From Desulfoluna spongiiphila (lineage in GTDB: Bacteria > Desulfobacterota > Desulfobacteria > Desulfobacterales > Desulfolunaceae), in NCBI RefSeq assembly GCF_900101345.1, contig NZ_FMUX01000010.1, positions 1 to 64,000 on the forward strand: a DNA stretch of 64,000 nucleotides, written 5' to 3'. The position numbers and the translations under genes are program-made. Below the pieces are notes generated by a model. The model made no database searches. It had not been told where the DNA came from and saw only the letters and a program-made list of their open reading frames with translations. How positions within the stretch are numbered: position 1 is the first letter of the stretch; each line of letters starts with the position of its first letter. This document shows positions 17,629-26,372 of the stretch, one piece after another.

Positions 17629-17677
17629 GCCGTAAGCAGGCCCTTCCCCTCACCGAGGGGTACAAGGCCCCCCCGAC

Positions 17678-17710
17678 AAAAAAGCGGCGTGAGGATCCTC
17701 CGCTTTTTTT
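17678..17710 (+). terminator. Rho-independent terminator, possibly bidirectional
   Basis: AAAAAAGCGG pairs with CCGCTTTTTT, with GAGGATCCTC between them partly self-complementary. The T-run ends two bases before the -35-like TTGACA of the MarR gene, so it insulates the two units. Confidence 0.85.
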
Positions 17711-17711
17711 C

Positions 17712-17740
17712 TTGACAAAAATAGTTAAGCACCTTTACCA
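17712..17740 (+). promoter_or_regulatory. MarR gene promoter with overlapping operator
   Basis: TTGACA (17712-17717) is 17 bases from TTACCA (17735-17740). The spacer holds AAAATAGTTAAGCACC, matching the operator-like sites at 18487 and 18657. Transcription would start at about 17747, essentially at the ATG at 17748. Confidence 0.6.
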
Positions 17741-17747
17741 TTGCCCC

Positions 17748-18242
17748 ATGAAACAAAAAGAAGCCCCCATAAAAAACCTGATACAGAAAATCACCCAGGT
17801 CCTGCACAAATACGAGCGCATGGAAAAGCTGCCCCTTGTCATCACCATCGACGGGGGCGACCCCTTGACCGTCTCCACCAAAGAGGTCCACACCATTGAG
17901 GTCATCGGCAACCACCAGGAAATCAACATCACCGATGTGGCCGGTCACTTCGGCATCACCAAAAGCGGGGCATCCCAGATGGTTTCAAAACTCGAAAAAA
18001 AGGGCTTTGTGGAACGCCGGCAATCGGCTCACTCCAACAAGGAGTACTGGCTCTACCTGACCCAAACCGGATGGGCCGCCTACCACACCCATGAACGAAT
18101 GCACGGGGAGGAGCGGGTTGACCTTTTCGAGCACCTCTCCGAGTTCCCGGTTTCCGAACTGGATAAAACCGCGCAGATCCTTGGAGCCTTGGAAAAAACC
18201 CTGGATGCCCGACTGGAACAGGCGGATTTAAAAAAAGCGTAA
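17748..18242 (+). CDS. MarR-family transcriptional regulator
   Basis: The 164-residue protein has a winged helix-turn-helix (INITDVAGHFGITKSGASQMVSKLEKKGFVERRQ, wing SAHSNKEYWLYLTQTG). Flanking helices fit MarR dimerisation. It directly precedes the RND trio, and TAGTTAA-type sites lie in both its own promoter and the RND promoter region, which suggests it represses itself and the exporter. No ribosome site precedes the ATG at 17748, and the predicted transcript begins there, so it may be leaderless. The TTG at 17712 belongs to the -35 box. Confidence 0.86.
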   Translation: MKQKEAPIKNLIQKITQVLHKYERMEKLPLVITIDGGDPLTVSTKEVHTIEVIGNHQEINITDVAGHFGITKSGASQMVSKLEKKGFVERRQSAHSNKEYWLYLTQTGWAAYHTHERMHGEERVDLFEHLSEFPVSELDKTAQILGALEKTLDARLEQADLKKA

Positions 18243-18311
18243 CAAGGTAGCCTTCTTAGGTAAAAGTCAGATAAACCACAGAGTCACAGGCTCAGAAAAA
18301 ACAAAAGCAAT

Positions 18312-18453
18312 GCCTCCGGCGGCGAAGGCGCTTTCCCCCTCGTTCCTTGGGGAAAATCACATTCGCCTTTGATTTTGGATGGCCTGAATCTGTTTTTAAA
18401 CCCGCTTTTCATCAATCAGGCAAACGTTTATCCCCGGCAAGGCCGCCGGAGGC
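18312..18453 (+). repeat. Dispersed intergenic repeat
   Basis: It begins GCCTCCGGCGGCGAAGG and ends GGCCGCCGGAGGC. The AAGGTG hairpin is shortened, while TTCCTTGGGGAAAATCACA and the AAACGTTTA region are present. The left flank (about 18250-18311) matches the flank of the 12619 copy. Confidence 0.85.
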
Positions 18454-18486
18454 ATAAACCGGACAGGTGTGATTTTTGCAAGAAAA

Positions 18487-18505
18487 TAGTTAAGCATATT
18501 AACTA
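18487..18505. promoter_or_regulatory. Perfect TAGTTAA operator palindrome
   Basis: TAGTTAA-GCATA-TTAACTA is a perfect 7-bp inverted repeat, 252 bases before the RND start. It is the best-formed of three related sites and typical in size for a MarR dimer site. Confidence 0.65.
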
Positions 18506-18644
18506 ATAAGCACCCGTTTCGTCACGAAAAAAGCCAGACACAAAATAAATGGTCACATCCGCCGTTGATGCTGCTGTGATTTACACCATGAACGGGGGTT
18601 AAACACCTTGCGCCCGGGCAGGACCGGCATCTCTGCTCCCTGCC

Positions 18645-18675
18645 TTGACGCTAAAATAGTTAAGTGGGTTAATCT
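18645..18675 (+). promoter_or_regulatory. Probable RND promoter with TAGTTAA half-site
   Basis: TTGACG (18645-18650) is 17 bases from GTTAAT. The spacer contains AAAATAGTTAAG, the same 12 bases as in the MarR promoter, with a weak second arm TTAATCT. Confidence 0.5.
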
Positions 18676-18756
18676 TTTTATCGCATACCCATCACGCAGC
18701 CCCCCTGCCGGGCTGTCCCCAACGAAAACCCTTCACCCAAGGATTTGGAGATCCCC

Positions 18757-21510
18757 ATGAACGGATTGAAACGATTCCTGATCAACGCGGCCATTATCCA
18801 CGCCAAAAGGGTGGCCCTGCTCATCCTGGCAGCCACCCTTGCGGCGGCGGCCTTTTTCCCCCGGGTGGTCATGGACACCGACCCGGAAAACATGCTGAAG
18901 ACCACCGAGCCGGCGCGTCTTTTCAACGATGAGACAAAAAAAAACTTCACCCTGAGTGAAATCGTCATCGTGGGCATCGTCAACGAAGAAGACCCCGACG
19001 GCGTCTTCAACCCCGAAACCCTGTCCAAGATCCATACCCTCACCCGGTTCGCTTCCACCCTCAGGTGGCCCGATGCATCGGACCCGTCAAAAACCCACGG
19101 AGTCATCGCCGCCGAGGTTGTGGCTCCCTCCCTGGTGGATCACATGAGCCAGGACGCACCGGGCTCCCTTCGCTTTGACTGGTTGATGCCCGAGCCCCCC
19201 AAGACCCGGGAAGCAGCGCGGAGCATCCGGGACAAGGCCCTTTCCAACCCCCTCATCAAGGGCCGCATGGTCTCTGAAGACGGACGCGCCGTCAGCCTCT
19301 ACCTGCCCCTCACCGAAAAACTCATCAGCTACAAGGTCTACACGGCGCTCCGGGAAAAAATCGCCGAGCTCAACACCTCCCCGCAGGGCGATGTCTTCCA
19401 CATCACCGGCCTGCCTGTGGCTGAGGGTGCCGTGGGCGTTGAGATGTTCACCCAGATGAGCACGGCCTCCCCCCTTGCCATGGTGGTCATCCTGGGCCTT
19501 CTGGCCCTTTTCTTCCGGAAATGGGAGCTCATCATCCTTCCCATGATCATCGCCACCGTCTCCATTGTCATCACCATGGGCCTGATGATCGGCGCAGGGT
19601 ATCCCGTCCATATCCTGAGCTCCATGCTGCCCATCTTCCTGATGTCCATTGCCATGGTGGACTCGGTGCACGTGTTGTCCGAATTCTTCGACACGTACAC
19701 CCCCAGGGCCGGCCGGGCCGACACCATCCGTTCCGTCATGGAGACCCTGTTTGCCCCCATGCTCTACACGTCCCTCACCACGGCAGCCGGATTTTTGTCC
19801 CTGACCCTGGCGCCCATCCCCCCTGCAAAGGTCTTCGGCGGATTTCTCTGCATCGGGGTGATGGTGGCCTGGCTGCTCACGGTCCTCTTTGTCCCGGCCT
19901 ACGTCATGATGATCCCGGAAAGACGCCTTGAATCCTTCGGCCACAGACACCAGTCCGGCCAGAAGGTTAAGGGACTGGCACGCCTCCTTTCGGCCCTGGG
20001 CCGCTTCACCTTTGCCCACGCCAAGGTCATCCTGGCCGGTTTCTGCCTGGTGGTGGCCATTTCCATCTGGGGCATCACCCGCATCCAGGTCAACGACAAC
20101 TACGCCAAACGATTCGACACCAGCCACCCCATCCGCCAGGCGGACACCGCCTTGAACCGTCACTTTTCGGGCACCTACACCGCCTACCTGGTTCTGAGCA
20201 ACACCCGGGACGAGGTTCTCAACCAGCAGGATATCCAGGAGCTGATGCGCCGGTTGGCCCACTTTGCCGATGCACACGAGAATCCCCTTGTCCGATCCCT
20301 GGCAACCCAGATGGGGCCGAAACTCTCGGCATTGGGTCATGGGGGTCCGTCCGCCACCGAGCTGGCCGAGGGCATCGCCCAATCCATCGAGAAGGCATCG
20401 TCCACCGCCGATGACGCCCAATACGATGCCTGGCTCGACATCCAGACCTTTCTCGAAGTCGAACTCCAGAACCACGCCATTTTCAAACGGCCGGACCTCC
20501 TGGCCTATGTGGCGAACCTCCAGGCCGCCATGGACGCTGAACCGTATATCGGAAAAACGGAGTCTGCCGCCGACGTGGTCCGCAAGGTCAACCAGGAGCT
20601 CACCACCGGCAAACCAGAGGACTTCACCCTCCCGGACAGCCTTCCCAAGGTGGCCGAATGCTACCTGCAATTCCAGCAGAGCCATCGGCCCAACGACCTG
20701 TGGCACCTGGTCACACCGGACTACAAAAACGCCATCATCAACCTGCACTTCAACTGCGGGGACAGCATGGCAACCCGCAAAGCCGTGGAGGCGGTCAACG
20801 CCTACACAGCCATCCATCCGCCCCCCGTGCCCCTCTCCTTTAAATGGGCCGGCCTGCACTACATCAACCGCGTCCTGGAGATCAAGCTGGTGGGGGGCTT
20901 CCTTCGCTCCTTTGCCGGCAGTTTTCTCATGGTGCTGATCATGATGGCCGTTCTCTTCCGGTCCCCCTTGTGGGCAATGCTCTGCATGGTCCCGCTGGCC
21001 ATTACCCTGCCCCTGATCTACGGCGCCACCGGCCTGATGGGCAAAGACTACGACCTGCCCATTGCCGTGATGAGTGCCCTGTCCATCGGCATGGCCGTGG
21101 ACTTTGCCATCCATTTCCTGGAACGCAGCCGAAAGGCCGTGGCCCTCACCGGCAGCTGGGAGTCGGCCCTGCCCATGGTCTTCGGCGAACCCGCCCGGGC
21201 CATCAGCCGCAACGTCCTGGTCGTCGCCTTCGGCTTTTTGCCCCTGCTCGTGGCCTCCCTGGTGCCCTACAAAACCACCGGAGCCATGCTCTTTGCCATC
21301 ATGGCAGCCTCGGGCCTCATCACCCTGGTGGTCCTGCCTGCGATCCTCACCGTCTGGGAAAACCGATTCTTCCCCGAAAAAAAACCGCGCCTCCGGCGGC
21401 CAGGGGATGATCCCCTGGACCCCAGATTCGCAAATGCTCCCGGCCTTCGTTCCTCAGGCCGATCACATTCGCAGACGGGCTTTGCCCGCAGACAACAAGA
21501 AAGGCTCTAA
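18757..21510 (+). CDS. RND/MMPL-family transporter with repeat-derived C-terminus
   Basis: The 917-residue inner-membrane transporter has two repeated units, each a periplasmic domain followed by about six helices (about residues 230-400 and 710-875). Motifs include FLMSIAMVDSVHVLSEFFDTY and SALSIGMAVDFAIHFLERS, the sterol-sensing-like part of MMPL proteins. It belongs with the next two genes in a set often seen in proteobacteria and thought to move lipids or hydrophobic molecules between membranes. ATG 18757 follows GGAG. The membrane domain ends near NRFFPEKK; the last 35-40 residues are translated from a copy of the dispersed repeat. Confidence 0.9.
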   Translation: MNGLKRFLINAAIIHAKRVALLILAATLAAAAFFPRVVMDTDPENMLKTTEPARLFNDETKKNFTLSEIVIVGIVNEEDPDGVFNPETLSKIHTLTRFASTLRWPDASDPSKTHGVIAAEVVAPSLVDHMSQDAPGSLRFDWLMPEPPKTREAARSIRDKALSNPLIKGRMVSEDGRAVSLYLPLTEKLISYKVYTALREKIAELNTSPQGDVFHITGLPVAEGAVGVEMFTQMSTASPLAMVVILGLLALFFRKWELIILPMIIATVSIVITMGLMIGAGYPVHILSSMLPIFLMSIAMVDSVHVLSEFFDTYTPRAGRADTIRSVMETLFAPMLYTSLTTAAGFLSLTLAPIPPAKVFGGFLCIGVMVAWLLTVLFVPAYVMMIPERRLESFGHRHQSGQKVKGLARLLSALGRFTFAHAKVILAGFCLVVAISIWGITRIQVNDNYAKRFDTSHPIRQADTALNRHFSGTYTAYLVLSNTRDEVLNQQDIQELMRRLAHFADAHENPLVRSLATQMGPKLSALGHGGPSATELAEGIAQSIEKASSTADDAQYDAWLDIQTFLEVELQNHAIFKRPDLLAYVANLQAAMDAEPYIGKTESAADVVRKVNQELTTGKPEDFTLPDSLPKVAECYLQFQQSHRPNDLWHLVTPDYKNAIINLHFNCGDSMATRKAVEAVNAYTAIHPPPVPLSFKWAGLHYINRVLEIKLVGGFLRSFAGSFLMVLIMMAVLFRSPLWAMLCMVPLAITLPLIYGATGLMGKDYDLPIAVMSALSIGMAVDFAIHFLERSRKAVALTGSWESALPMVFGEPARAISRNVLVVAFGFLPLLVASLVPYKTTGAMLFAIMAASGLITLVVLPAILTVWENRFFPEKKPRLRRPGDDPLDPRFANAPGLRSSGRSHSQTGFARRQQERL
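21388..21476 (+). repeat. Dispersed repeat inside the 3' end of the RND gene
   Basis: GCCTCCGGCGGCCAGGGGATG is followed by a CAGGGGATGATCCCCTG hairpin and TTCGTTCCTCAGGCCGATCA, matching the variant at 48540-48592. The gene's reading frame continues through it. Its right-end module is missing. Confidence 0.85.
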
Positions 21511-21598
21511 GGAGGGAAAAACCAATGCTCAAATCACAGCGGCATTTTTTGTAAAATTGTCTGTTTGTTTTTTACGTGAGCCCTACCTATTCCGTTCA

Positions 21599-21722
21599 CC
21601 TCCGGCGGGTCGCTTTTTCAATGAATACAGCGTTAAAGGCAAATGTGATTTTCCCTGAGGAACGAAGGGGAAAGCGCATTTACAACCTGCTTTCAAGGTG
21701 GCACACCTTGCCGCCGGAGGCT
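21599..21722 (-). repeat. Dispersed intergenic repeat
   Basis: It begins CCTCCGGCGGGTCGC and ends TTGCCGCCGGAGGC, with TGAGGAACGAAGGGGAAAGCG and AAGGTGGCACACCTT in between. It separates the RND gene from the LolA-like gene. Confidence 0.85.
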
Positions 21723-21808
21723 TTCTTACATGCACTTTCACCATAGAAGGCATCTTTAACAAGAGGCCCTTCGCCCTTTGTTACCCCAACCCCATGCAAG
21801 GAGACACC

Positions 21809-22657
21809 ATGAACACACACAGAACCACCATCCCGGCCTATTGCCTGGCCCTTTGGATACTGGTCCTTGTCATTCCCTTCGGCCCGGTCTTCGCATCCGG
21901 TCTCACCGACGCCGATGAAATCATCCGGCGGGCAAACCATGCCGCCCTCTACCCCGGAGACGACAACAGCGCAAGCGTCCGTATGGTCATCACGGACAAA
22001 CTCGGCCGAACCCGGAAACGGGCCTTCAACACCCTGAGAAAAAACCACCCCGCCGGCAACGGGGATCAGTTCTACCTCATCTACTTCAAGTCCCCGGCCG
22101 ACGTCCGCAAGATGACCTTTATGGTGCACAAACACGACAGCCCGGCCAAGGACGACGACCGGTGGCTCTACCTGCCCAACCTGGACCTTGTCAAACGCAT
22201 CGCAGCCGGTGACAAGCGGACCAGCTTTGCAGGCTCCGACTTTCTCTACGAAGATATCTCCGGGCGGAACATCCACGAGGACCACCACGTCCTAAGGGAG
22301 GTTACCCACCGGTATTATGTCATCGACAACATCCCCGTGCGCCCGGAGAGCGTCTCCTTTTCCCACTACACCGCCACCATCGACAAAGAGACCTTCCTGC
22401 CCGTCAAGCAGGAATTCTTCGACAAGACAGGTGCCGTCACCCGGGTCATCGAGGCCACCGAAGTGGAGGCCATCCCTGCCGTGGAAAACGGACAGGAACG
22501 GCACTACCCCGTTGTCACCTGCTCTGTGGCGACGAACCTTGAGTCCGGCAGTGTCACGGAAATGAGGGTCTCCGGCATCCGGTTCAACACCGGGGTGTCC
22601 GACACCGTCTTTTCGGAACGGTACCTGCGCCGCCCCCCGAGGAGACTCCTGAAATGA
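21809..22657 (+). CDS. Outer-membrane lipoprotein-sorting (LolA-like) protein
   Basis: The 282-residue periplasmic protein has a signal peptide (about 1-30, ending GPVFASG). The body matches the LolA-like family that accompanies MMPL transporters: DADEIIRRAN, ASVRMVITDKLGRTRKRAF, FKSPADVRKMTFM, WLYLPNLDLVKRI and GSDFLYEDISGRN. It probably carries a hydrophobic cargo from the RND pump. AAGGAGAC precedes the ATG, and the gene overlaps the next by four bases. Confidence 0.88.
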   Translation: MNTHRTTIPAYCLALWILVLVIPFGPVFASGLTDADEIIRRANHAALYPGDDNSASVRMVITDKLGRTRKRAFNTLRKNHPAGNGDQFYLIYFKSPADVRKMTFMVHKHDSPAKDDDRWLYLPNLDLVKRIAAGDKRTSFAGSDFLYEDISGRNIHEDHHVLREVTHRYYVIDNIPVRPESVSFSHYTATIDKETFLPVKQEFFDKTGAVTRVIEATEVEAIPAVENGQERHYPVVTCSVATNLESGSVTEMRVSGIRFNTGVSDTVFSERYLRRPPRRLLK

Positions 22658-23880
22658 AGGAGATCTGTCGCACCGCACTATTAGCCCTTCTCTTTCTCTG
22701 CCAGGCCGGTGCAGCCCGCGGGGAACACGCCCTGCCGGCCTGGCTCCAACCCGTGGAGATCCACGGGTACGCGGAGACTCGCGTGGGCTGGCGGCCGGAA
22801 AAGGGCCCGGAAGAGACAGGATGGTCCCCTGTTGAAGCCCGTTTTCAAGGGGACCTTTCGGCCATGTACGATGGGTTTGAGCTGAAGCTGAAAGGGGATA
22901 TCTGGGCGGATGGGGTCACCGATAAAGTGGAGGATGATCTGCGGGAAGCCTGGGTTTTCACACGGGTGGGCGAGTACACCGACCTGACGGTGGGACGCCA
23001 GGTCCTCACCTGGGGCACCGGGGACCTGGTCTTTCTCAACGACCTCTTTCCCAAGGACTGGCAGGCGTTTTTCATCGGGCGGGACGGCGATTACCTCAAG
23101 GCCCCGTCCGATGCGGCAAAGGTGAGCCTGTTCACCCCCCTGGCCGGTGTCGACCTGGTCTATACCCCCCGGTTTGACCCGGACCGGTACACGGACGGCA
23201 CCTATATTTTGCCTGGGAACAGCGGCCCAACGGACACCCCGGACCGCTGGTTCAGGGACGACGAAATCGCCCTTCGGATCCATCGGACCGTAAAAAACTA
23301 TGAAATCGCAGCCTACGGTTACAAAGGATTCTGGAAACAGCCCTCTGGCACCACGCCCCAGGGCACGGCTCTCTTCCCGGCCCTTGAGGTGTACGGGGCA
23401 AGCGCTCGGGGCCAGCTTGGCCAGGGCATCGCAAACCTGGAGGTGGCCTGGTATCGATCCTTAGACGACCTCTCAGGCACCGATCCCCTGGTCAACAACT
23501 CCGAAAGACGCTACCTCATCGGTTACGCCCGGGACCTGGCCCACGAGCTGACGGTGAGCCTCCAGTATTACGTGGAAGAACTCCTCGACCACGGGGCATA
23601 CGCCCGCGATCCGGAGGCCACCCGCGACCACCGGCGCCAGGTGATCACCTGCAGCCTGGAGCAGCTGCTCTTCAACCAAAACCTGAGCCTCGGCTTCTCC
23701 GGCTACTGGTCGCCCACGGATGAAGACGCCTACCTCCGGCCCCTGATCGTGTACAAGGCATCGGACCGGGTGCAGCTCACGGCCGGGGCCAATGTGTTCA
23801 CCGGACGCCATAACACCACGTTTTTCGGGCAATTCGAAGACAACACCAACATCTACGCCTCGATTCGATGTGCCTATTGA
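22654..23880 (+). CDS. Outer-membrane beta-barrel protein (DUF1302/alginate-export-like)
   Basis: The 408-residue protein has a signal peptide (about 1-23) and a beta-barrel pattern to the end, closing IYASIRCAY. Features such as LREAWVFTRVGEYTDLTVGRQ and LTWGTGDLVFLNDLFPKD resemble the porin-like partners of RND/LolA sets. It overlaps the LolA-like gene by four bases, so the three are one export unit spanning both membranes. The cargo is unknown. Confidence 0.85.
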   Translation: MKEICRTALLALLFLCQAGAARGEHALPAWLQPVEIHGYAETRVGWRPEKGPEETGWSPVEARFQGDLSAMYDGFELKLKGDIWADGVTDKVEDDLREAWVFTRVGEYTDLTVGRQVLTWGTGDLVFLNDLFPKDWQAFFIGRDGDYLKAPSDAAKVSLFTPLAGVDLVYTPRFDPDRYTDGTYILPGNSGPTDTPDRWFRDDEIALRIHRTVKNYEIAAYGYKGFWKQPSGTTPQGTALFPALEVYGASARGQLGQGIANLEVAWYRSLDDLSGTDPLVNNSERRYLIGYARDLAHELTVSLQYYVEELLDHGAYARDPEATRDHRRQVITCSLEQLLFNQNLSLGFSGYWSPTDEDAYLRPLIVYKASDRVQLTAGANVFTGRHNTTFFGQFEDNTNIYASIRCAY

Positions 23881-23928
23881 AAAACCGGGTAAGGGCCAGC
23901 GCAAAAACAACAAAAAAAGCAAAAACAT

Positions 23929-24101
23929 GCCTCCGGCGGCAAGGTGTGCCACCTTGAAAGCAAGTTGCGAATGCGCTTTCCCCTTCGTTCCTCGGGGAAA
24001 ATCACATTCGCCTTTCATTCAGAGTATGTTGAGAAAATCTTGTCAGACATCTGTTTGTCAAACTTTTCGAAAGTTTGGCCCCCGGCAGGACCGCCGGAGG
24101 C
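23929..24101 (+). repeat. Dispersed intergenic repeat, near-complete copy
   Basis: It starts GCCTCCGGCGGCAAGGTGTG and ends GACCGCCGGAGGC. All four hairpin modules are present. It lies between the convergent outer-membrane and LysR genes. Confidence 0.9.
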
Positions 24102-24138
24102 TCTGTCCTTATGATGAGCTGAATGGTTACAAAAGGAA

Positions 24139-25035
24139 TCAAATCGGGTTCTGCCCTTGAAGCTCTGCGGTGATCCAGCTCTTGAAGGCCAGCACCTTGG
24201 CATCCCGGACTTTGATCTCCGGGGTGAGGAACCAGTACGAAACCGGGGAGATCACCCCCACCTTGAAGGGCACCACCAGGGTCCCGGCTTCGATGTGGTC
24301 ATAAATCTGAAGGGTGCTGCCCAGGGCCACGCCCTGACCATTGGCAGCGGCCTGGATAGCCATGTAGAGCAGGTTGAAGGTGGGCCCCTGCCGCATCTCG
24401 GCCAGGTTCATCCCCACGCTTTCGAGCCACATGGGCCACAGGCAGAGCTCGCTGTTCCTGAGGAGAAGGTGGTGCTTCAGGTTCCGGATGGTTGTCAGGC
24501 CGTGGGGCCCTTCCAGGAGCTCCGGACTGCAGACGGCATAGACCCTGCCGTGGGAGAGCTTGGTGCAGTGGACCCCCGGCCAGGGGCCGGCGCCATACCG
24601 GATGGCCACATCCACGTCCTCCTTGCCGAACTCCGTGCGGATGGGGGTGGCGTTGATTTTCAGATCGATGTCGGGGTACTCCCGGCAGAACAGGTGAAAC
24701 CGTGAGAGCAGCCACTGATTGGCAAAGCTGGGGGAGACGTTCACAGACAACACACCCCGGGCGTCTTTCCGAGAGAGAGAGGCCGTGGAAATCCTGATCT
24801 TATCCAGTGCCTCGGTGACGGACGGCAGGTAGTCGGCGCCGGCCTGGGTCAGGCTCAGGGACTGATGTCCCCGCCGAAAAAGGGGAAGTTCCAGAAAATC
24901 TTCAAGTTTCCGGATCTGCTGGCTCACCGCGCCCTGGGTGATGCAGAGCTCCCCGGCAGCGGTGGTGAAACTCAGGTGCTTGGCCACCGTTTCAAAAACA
25001 ACCAGGGCGTTTAAAGGGGGTAGATTCTGTGTCAT
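24139..25035 (-). CDS. LysR-family regulator (GcvA-like)
   Basis: The 298-residue protein opens PPLNALVVFETVAKHLSFTTAAGELCITQGAVSQQIRKLE, a helix-turn-helix of the GcvA branch. The effector domain begins near residue 92 (GVLSVNVSPSFANQWLL). Its target is not obvious. It is divergent from the Ni-SOD gene across 583 bases, so control of that gene is possible but unproven. Confidence 0.9.
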   Translation of the reverse strand: MTQNLPPLNALVVFETVAKHLSFTTAAGELCITQGAVSQQIRKLEDFLELPLFRRGHQSLSLTQAGADYLPSVTEALDKIRISTASLSRKDARGVLSVNVSPSFANQWLLSRFHLFCREYPDIDLKINATPIRTEFGKEDVDVAIRYGAGPWPGVHCTKLSHGRVYAVCSPELLEGPHGLTTIRNLKHHLLLRNSELCLWPMWLESVGMNLAEMRQGPTFNLLYMAIQAAANGQGVALGSTLQIYDHIEAGTLVVPFKVGVISPVSYWFLTPEIKVRDAKVLAFKSWITAELQGQNPI

Positions 25036-25618
25036 TAGTTTTTCTAATAGGCGGTTAAGTATTTATGGTTTGTCAATTTTCGGCCCGGAGGCTATCACTG
25101 TTGTCACTCCAACATGTAACGGCGCCTGCCGGCTCCAGCCATCCTGTTGCCGGCCAGCGTAAAGAACAGATTGATTCTCCTCCTAAGTAGATTTCTGGCC
25201 GCCGGCAACGCCGGCGGCGGCCAGGAATTTCCTTCTTCCGCCACCTCAGTTCCACGCATTTTTCCCATTGCAGACTCTCGGTTCCTCCAGAAGGGACACC
25301 TGACGACACCATACACCAGGAAACGACTCGGGTAAAAAAGTATTCACAGGTTGCGACCATTCTACCAGACCGTCCACTGCAAGGTGGTTCACTGCGCCTC
25401 AGCTGTGATATAGTAAGGACCTGGAAAAACATCGCTGGCACCCATTGCCGCCCATCTTCCCAGCGCCACAAAACTGTTGCCCCTTACCGTCCAGGCGGCC
25501 TCTCTCTGCACCCCCCTTTTTCCAATCAGCCGTGCCTCACCCAACCGGGCGTACCACGCCCTCCACCGTGAGAGCCCATCCCCTCTCCGGGTTCTCCCCA
25601 AGCTTACAGGAGACAACC
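25036..25618. other. 583-base gap between LysR and Ni-SOD genes
   Basis: No convincing gene is seen. A GC-rich inverted repeat lies at about 25196-25223 (CTGGCCGCC ... GGCGGCCAG). Promoters for both divergent genes should lie here, but I cannot place them with confidence. No copy of the dispersed repeat is present. Confidence 0.5.
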
Positions 25619-26086
25619 ATGAAACGATCCTTTTTCGGCCTGTTCCTGGCATGGGCCGTGCTCCTTTCAACACCCACCGCCGCCCTCGCCCATTGCGAAA
25701 TCCCCTGCGGTATCTACAACGATGAGATGCGCTTTGAAATGATTTTGGAGCACATCAAAACCATCGAAAAAAGCATGAATGCCATCAACGACCTCTCCCT
25801 GGCCGATAAGGGCAACACCAACCAGGTTGTCAGATGGGTCTCAAACAAGGAGCGACACGCCGAAGAAATCCAGGAGATCGCGACCCAGTATTTCCTTGCC
25901 CAGCGGGTCAAGATCCCAAAGGGTACCAAAGGGATGAAGGACTACGTGGAGAGCCTGAAATACATTCATCAGCTGGTTGTCTTCGCCATGAAGGCCAAAC
26001 AATCCACGGATATTAAACACGTCAAGGCCCTGCAGGAGACCACGGAAGCGTACCGGGCACTCTATCGTAAAATGACGGGTCACTGA
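25619..26086 (+). CDS. sodN: Exported nickel superoxide dismutase
   Basis: The 155-residue protein has a Sec-type signal peptide (residues 1-24, ending TAALA). Cleavage would leave HCEIPCGIY, the nickel hook of Ni-SOD: His1, Cys2, Cys6 and Tyr9. The rest is a four-helix bundle type sequence (MRFEMILEHIKTIEKSM ... QYFLAQRV). Classical Ni-SODs are cytoplasmic and need SodX to trim a propeptide; here signal peptidase could expose His1. No sodX is in the window. The mature length of about 131 slightly exceeds the usual 117. AGGAGA precedes the ATG. Confidence 0.92.
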   Translation: MKRSFFGLFLAWAVLLSTPTAALAHCEIPCGIYNDEMRFEMILEHIKTIEKSMNAINDLSLADKGNTNQVVRWVSNKERHAEEIQEIATQYFLAQRVKIPKGTKGMKDYVESLKYIHQLVVFAMKAKQSTDIKHVKALQETTEAYRALYRKMTGH

Positions 26087-26094
26087 TCACATCC

Positions 26095-26121
26095 GGGGCG
26101 TTCTTCCTGAAAGAACGCCCC
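26095..26121 (+). terminator. Strong hairpin after the Ni-SOD gene
   Basis: GGGGCGTTCTT and AAGAACGCCCC form an 11-bp perfect stem with a five-base loop, nine bases after the stop codon. No T-run follows, so termination is likely but not certain. Confidence 0.55.
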
Positions 26122-26257
26122 CCTGCCCCATGCGGTCGCCTGAAAAGCAGGCGCACGCCCATCGATCTTATCAATCCATCCCCGAAAACCATCGATATTA
26201 CCAATTTGACCCATGTATTGCCGGATTATATAAAATCGTTTCTGAAGGCATACCGAC

Positions 26258-26316
26258 CGTTTAAAACCTGTTTGTCAAATTTTTCAAAAACTTGACCCCG
26301 GGCAGGGCTGCCGAAG
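26258..26316 (+). repeat. Dispersed intergenic repeat, degraded right-end fragment
   Basis: It shows AAACCTGTTTGTCAAA, a mutated AAATTTTTCAAAAACTT hairpin, and CCCGGGCAGGGCTGCCGAAGGC (in two parts), a worn form of the right terminus. Confidence 0.65.
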
Positions 26317-26372
26317 GCTTTTTTTAACTGAGTGTTTGCTTCTTTTATTTTATCACCAAACCAGGATACTCG

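Noticed and set aside
19087-21114. 675-codon open frame antisense to the RND gene
   Set aside because: It is a composition shadow; the plus strand has clear MMPL motifs and membrane segments throughout.
25445-25618. Longer Ni-SOD precursor from 25445
   Set aside because: The ATG at 25619 has a strong AGGAGA site and begins a textbook signal peptide; the upstream codons read as Pro/Arg-rich noise.
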